Shown: piece by piece, positions 59,744 to 64,000 of the stretch
Layout: each line of letters begins with the position of its first letter
Position numbering within the stretch: position 1 is the stretch's first letter
DNA from: Aplectana chamaeleonis
Lineage: Eukaryota; Nematoda; Chromadorea; Rhabditida; Cosmocercidae
Length of the DNA stretch: 64,000 bases
Direction: 5' to 3'
Assembly: GCA_029168955.1 (NCBI GenBank)
Contig: JAPDOI010001716.1
Span: 62,001 to 126,000, forward strand
Made by a program: the position numbers and the translations under genes
The notes under the pieces: generated by a model
The model's input: only the letters and a program-made list of their open reading frames with translations
Databases searched by the model: none
Told to the model about the DNA's origin: nothing

Positions 59744-60002
59744 AGATGTGTATGGGCTTTACCACTGTCGAAAACAAAGTGGTTTTCATGGGCGATTTTG
59801 ATAAGTTGAAAGGTGAAAGTAGTGGCAGTCAGGCTAAGTCCCTGCAAAGACGGCTTTTGTTTTTTTATGTAGGGCTCTGGAAGTTATGGGGAGGGTGCGG
59901 ACGGATCGACAAAAATGAGACATTGAACAATAGTCTTTGTCTCAGTTACTGTTCCACCTCCAAATGCGCGGTAATTCATAACAGCCTAGAGAGGCTACTG
60001 AT
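59744..60002. other. Junction after the satellite
   Basis: Unit 21 breaks off after CAGTATTGAGCTG. The following 280 bp are open on the plus strand (from ATG at 59746) and include VENKVVFMGDFDKLKGES, but I recognise no family. Confidence 0.4.
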
Positions 60003-61205
60003 CAGGGATGAGCGAAAATCTTTTTGAAACTCTTGACCGGAATTCGGAAATCGGTAAACTGACCATTTGAATTTCTGGGAATCGTAATTCGGAAATCGGA
60101 AGAGCAAAACCACCATCGGAAATCTTAAAATCGGGTAATCGGAAATAAGTTCACCTGGATGGATTCCAACCACCCATTTTTGGTGGCTGTGTACCTGTAA
60201 CCGTACTTCTAATATAAGTGAGCTTTCAAAACTGTTCTTGCATCTCTAGCTGGGAGGAGATCTCCTCCCAATAAAAAAACACTCAATGATGCTTAATATT
60301 TTTTCTCATTTTTCACGAAATTCGCTTACACGACCAAAACCGAGAATCCAGACAAATCTGCCTCAAATTTCTGCTTCCAATTAATTCTTTCAGGTAGCAC
60401 ACTTTAGATACTTCGAGACAACACTCACTAAATCACTGTAGCCCAATAAGTTATCATTTTGTGTAATGTAACTTAAAATAGTGAGTGTAACCATTCTATA
60501 AACAAGAGCTATGTATATAGCTATGTATACCATTAGAATCACACAACAAGTACATTTTGAACAAAAAATACTATAGTAGTAGATAATGGGCCACTTTCTA
60601 AACATTGTCTTAGCGGATGGGCGAGGCGCGCTCATTGCGGAGAGTGCAGTGCGGAGTTTGCAACACCCCGGCAAACAGAGTTTCGATCGCGCGGTCTGCC
60701 CTTTCTGCAGCCCCGTCCATTTTTTTTACACCACACATTACCTGGAGAAGATATCATAGCTGTTCGCACTCTGGTTCCTTACTAGTCTCCACATAAACAT
60801 AAACAATCTCTCTGCAGGACCGTATTAGATTCAATAAAAGCATGGACAAATCCGGAATATCTCTGAAAAAGAGCCCAGTTTGGAGAATGTTCAACATGAA
60901 TTTGGAGGAAAAAGAGCCCAATCACAGTGAGAGTTTTTGGTTCATTTCAAGCAAAATATAGTTCCTATTGACATATGGAACCTTATTCCTTGTCTCTTTT
61001 AACATCAAAACAAACCTCTGGTTCAGGTTAAGACGCCTTAAAGAACACTCCTAAATGTCTTGCAGAAAACAATGCGTAACCTCTTGAAATTGTAATTTTC
61101 TACTCATTTCCGATTCTTTTCCGCGTTTTGGGGGCATTTTTTCGGAAATCGTAGGAAATCTGGAAGGCCAAAAACCATCGGAAATCGGAAATCCGCTCAT
61201 TCCTG
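60003..61205. mobile_element. hAT-like element with BED-like exon
   Basis: Ends CAGGGATGAGCG and CGCTCATTCCTG; inward of each end are inverted runs of CGGAAATCGGAAAT. The flanking 8-mers CTACTGAT and CCACTTAC agree at 5 of 8 positions, so a target duplication is possible but decayed. Style matches the element at 24814-26313. Confidence 0.65.
60818..60926 (+). pseudogene. Possible exon of a hAT transposase (BED-finger start)
   Basis: Between acceptor TCTCTGCAG and donor GTGAGA lies an open frame reading DRIRFNKSMDKSGISLKKSP then VWRMFNMNLEEKEPN. The S/P-V-W-x-x-F pattern resembles the beginning of BED zinc fingers in hAT transposases, but no Cys or His ligands follow. No other transposase piece is seen. 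Low confidence. Confidence 0.3.
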
Positions 61206-61263
61206 CCACTTACGATCTGTATCGGGCGACAAGGCACAACGCCCTATTGCTCTCAAGTCTTCT

Positions 61264-61325
61264 GCTTCCTGCGACTGCCTTAAACATAAGTGTGTAGTGA
61301 GCTCACACTATGTTTAAGGCAGTCG
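61264..61325. repeat. Short hairpin
   Basis: GCGACTGCCTTAAACATA is mirrored by TATGTTTAAGGCAGTCGC around GTGTGTAGTGAGCTCACAC. It lies directly before the next TTAA element. Confidence 0.8.
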
Positions 61326-61326
61326 C

Positions 61327-61833
61327 TTAAAGGCACAGTCCAACCCTCAGAGGTAATTTTCTTGATATTTTGGATAACCGGTCGCCGTCTTTAGCAACCC
61401 TGCCAAGCGCGAAATCTTAGTTCGCTCCACAATAAGCGAGAAAAAGCTAGGGAAAAAGTCGGCCACGCCACCTTTGAAAGAAAAAATGGGCAACGCGCCC
61501 ACTGGCAGGTTTCCGATCTCAATTGGGAAGAGACGCGCGAATAATTTTGTTCAAAATCTTTATGTTCCTCGTTTTGTTTTCGGTCTGGCTTTATATTGTG
61601 AGCCTTATTCAGAATGATGGCTGCACCAAATAACGTGAGAAAATACAGGCTCGAGACAACTCGTCCGCGAACTTCTAATAGTTCAAATCTAAAATTTTTT
61701 GAGGACCCGTAACTCAGTTTGCTTAGTGAGTTCTAAGCGATTCCTGAAAACACCATTGTGATCAGCGTGAAATTTCCTACAAGATAGGCTAGGATACTTA
61801 AAAATCAATTCTGAGCTTGGACTGTGGCTTTAA
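61327..61833. mobile_element. TTAA-target element, GGCACAGTCCAA family
   Basis: Left TTAAAGGCACAGTCCAACCC; right GAGCTTGGACTGTGGCTTTAA. Same family as 19672-20154, sharing internal motifs such as GACAACTCG. Non-coding. Confidence 0.78.
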
Positions 61834-62836
61834 GGCTGGGATTTTGATCAACCGTCGTTCTTTCTGTTGGCCAGTCCCTTCCTTTCACTGCTTTCTCCGA
61901 ATCGCAGTTCCGGGAAAAAAACAAGAAATATGGCGAGTCACCGCTCTTAGCTGCTCTGAACCCTGCCATACATACCAGCGTTAAGCTACTACAGCACTCT
62001 GCAGGTACGCAATCACGTTACTTTACGCGGTATTCATTCTACGGTAATCATAGAAAACTGGAGCAATATACAAAAAAATTAAGGGTTAGCGGAAACAACT
62101 ATAAATTTGGTGTTCTGGAATTACGGTGTGGCAGAAACTGTGTAAGAGGCGTGGACCCTGGGTAATCGCAGGTGGGGAGATAACAATGCTTCTTGGGACT
62201 CTCTCCGTGGCACCGGGACGGATTATAGGGTGCAGAAGCAGCAAAACTTAGCGTTCAGTAAGGGGAAGTGTGATGCGGTACTGGAAGTTTATTCAGGACC
62301 AAACTGTTTCACTAATCCCTACACACAGGAAAAATTTAGGATGCAAGTCTCTCCTGCGGTGTCTTCCTTTTTTTCTCAGTTGTTTTTTTAGAGATTTTTG
62401 TAATTAGGGAGGATACAGTTTTGTTAATTTCTGCAGAATTTGAAAATCTTACTAACCGACTAGAGGTCTCTATTGAGCTAGGGAACCCTAGCTATGGTGT
62501 CACCATTTTCAGCTTCACCTACAACGGCCTTTTTTCGGATTCTTGAACAGGTAATCCACACGTCAAAGTGGATCCTTTAAATTTTGGTTATGAAGAAGTT
62601 TGAACGAATCGTTCGTAAAACACAAGGATGAAGGGGAAACTGTGGAGAGTTCCGAAAAATCGTATCCAGTCTGTAAAGTAGTGTCGTTATCCGGAGTGAA
62701 CATTACGGTCTGGAGCTGCGCACTGCCGCGTTTGAGACAGGCCTCGCCACACAACAATCGTGCAAGGATCACGGCCAAATTTTTAATTCTTTCTGTGAAA
62801 GCACTCCTGAGAGAAAATGCAGTTTCAAAAAGTCAT
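61834..62836. other. Unassigned stretch
   Basis: No repeat, RNA or exon recognised in this kilobase. Overlapping open frames at 62563-62839 on both strands show no family resemblance. Confidence 0.4.
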
Positions 62837-63412
62837 TAAAGTCAGTGGTCACGATGGAAAACGTTATCGAAAAAAACTACAAAAAATCCGCTTAGATCGA
62901 AAATAGCTGAAAAACTATGGAGGTAGCGCGGAGAAAAACCGACTAGAATTAGAGTTTCTAGGGCCCAAAGAAGCTAGTTCGTGCACACGTGCACAGCGAT
63001 GACGAGAAACAGATCGCAGTCTCATGCCGAGCAGTCAAAAATCATATCGACAGTCAGAAGAGGACGACATAAATGCAAAAGTTGAACGAATAAAAACAGT
63101 TGAATAATGGAAGTATTTACTTCCAGTCAATGCTTTTGACTAGATGTGTACATAAATTCCGAAGGTTCATTGATTGACATCTCAATTTCAAGCTAGCTGA
63201 TGTTCTTGATATAAAGAGGTCATCGGATGCCGATGATGTGTGGAGAGGGCTCGTCCACCATCAAAAGGCAAGAAAGTTCAGGTTTTCAAATTTCGGCCCA
63301 AAACAGTGGTTTTTTCATGATTTTTTCTTATAGGTCCTAATACTCGAGACCCAGGAAAGGATTTGGAGAGAAAAAGACGACAAGCATATTTGATCGCGAC
63401 CACTGCCTTTAA
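62837..63412. mobile_element. TTAA-target element, copy without nested insertion
   Basis: Left TTAAAGTCAGTGGTCACGAT; right CGACCACTGCCTTTAA. Homologous over its length to 5221-6022. At 63384-63392 it reads AGCATATTT with one TA, where the other copy holds a 250-bp MITE between two TAs. Confidence 0.85.
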
Positions 63413-63706
63413 GTGAAAAATAAATCATTAATGGAAATCTGAGGATAGGAAAGTGTAGTGTTTTCACACACTACTGGACCTCTTTGTAAGTGGCAGAGTT
63501 GTGGCGGACCATTGACATAATTCGTGAAGAGATGAGTGCACGCTTCACAGTCAATAGGGATTTTCTCGAAAAGAAACGGTAACTGCAATTCTACAAATCG
63601 TTAGGGAGCAGGACATCGTGATTATAGGGCTCCTGGACTTTAATACCCACCGCCATCCCCTTCGTTTCAGGTGTTTTATAGTTACTTTTGAAACAACAGA
63701 AAGTTG

Positions 63707-64000
63707 GCGCTTTGGCCGGGGTTTTTCCTGACCGTGAGGGTTTATTTCGTTCAAAAAGCCCACACAGTTTCTGACAGAGTGCCGCTTCGGCGGCGCGAAC
63801 CCCCCCGGGCTTATGGTTCCCGGGACGTGCGCCGCCGAAGCGGCAGCGCTTTTGCCGGGGTTTTCCTGGACCGTGAGGGGATTTAATTCGTTCACAAAAA
63901 GCCACACAGTTTCTGGACAGAGCGCCGCGGGAGCGGCAGCGAACCCCCGGCTTATGGTTTTCCCGGACAAAGCGCCGCGAAGCGGCGCTTTGGCCGGGGT
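63707..64000. repeat. GC-rich tandem repeat, about 135 bp, running off the window
   Basis: GCGCTTTGGCCGGGGTTTTT recurs at about 63710, 63847 and 63980. Between lie CACACAGTTTCTG, AGCGCCGC and CCGGCTTATGGTT. Units contain short palindromes (GCCGCTTCGGCGGC). The open minus-strand frames here follow the period and are not taken as a gene. Confidence 0.8.

Noticed and set aside
59746..60027. VVFMGDFD as a LINE endonuclease motif
   Set aside because: A short match (GDF) only; no other endonuclease motif in frame, so no family is assigned.
63551..63970. 139-residue minus-strand protein
   Set aside because: It largely follows the GC-rich tandem repeat; no family resemblance.

Overview
This is eukaryotic, repeat-rich DNA, almost certainly from a nematode. 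Evidence: an interstitial run of the nematode telomere hexamer TTAGGC (38664-38722), four sequences close to the nematode spliced leader SL1, nematode-style acceptors (TTTCAG), a Tc3-like transposon, and a gene made of many short exons (61-122 bp). I cannot fix the genus.

The one protein-coding gene I can assemble is a plus-strand class A (rhodopsin-like) G-protein-coupled receptor of the neuropeptide-receptor type. I joined 13 exons between 3318 and 37613. Every phase agrees and the total is 1269 nt: 422 residues plus a stop. TM3 to TM7 and the C-terminal tail are present; the exons for the N-terminus, TM1 and TM2 were not found and probably lie to the left. The introns are very large (up to 12.6 kb) and packed with mobile elements: TA-target MITEs, TTAA-target MITEs, hAT-like elements with 8-bp duplications, an antisense LINE, a 2.9-kb inverted repeat and a Tc3-like element.

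From 37.6 to 44.3 kb is intergenic: the telomere-like tract, then a large inverted repeat (arms 39251-41119 and 42445-44303, about 1.86 kb each) around a decayed CR1-like LINE fragment. Each arm carries an SL1-like RNA locus. The one at 44074 has a 5' splice site and a good Sm-type site. A third locus of the same family lies at 32008 in a receptor intron, next to the Tc3-like insertion; a weaker, unrelated one lies at 14183-14204. This repeat-borne SL RNA family is the most interesting signal in the window.

From 44304 to 59743 is a head-to-tail satellite of 20 full units of about 760 bp plus one partial unit. It abuts the right arm of the inverted repeat. About 3.2 kb of it (53.6-56.8 kb) is full of small insertions that look like uncorrected long-read error. 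The last 4.2 kb holds two hAT/TTAA-type elements, a copy of the element at 5.2 kb, and a GC-rich tandem repeat running off the end.
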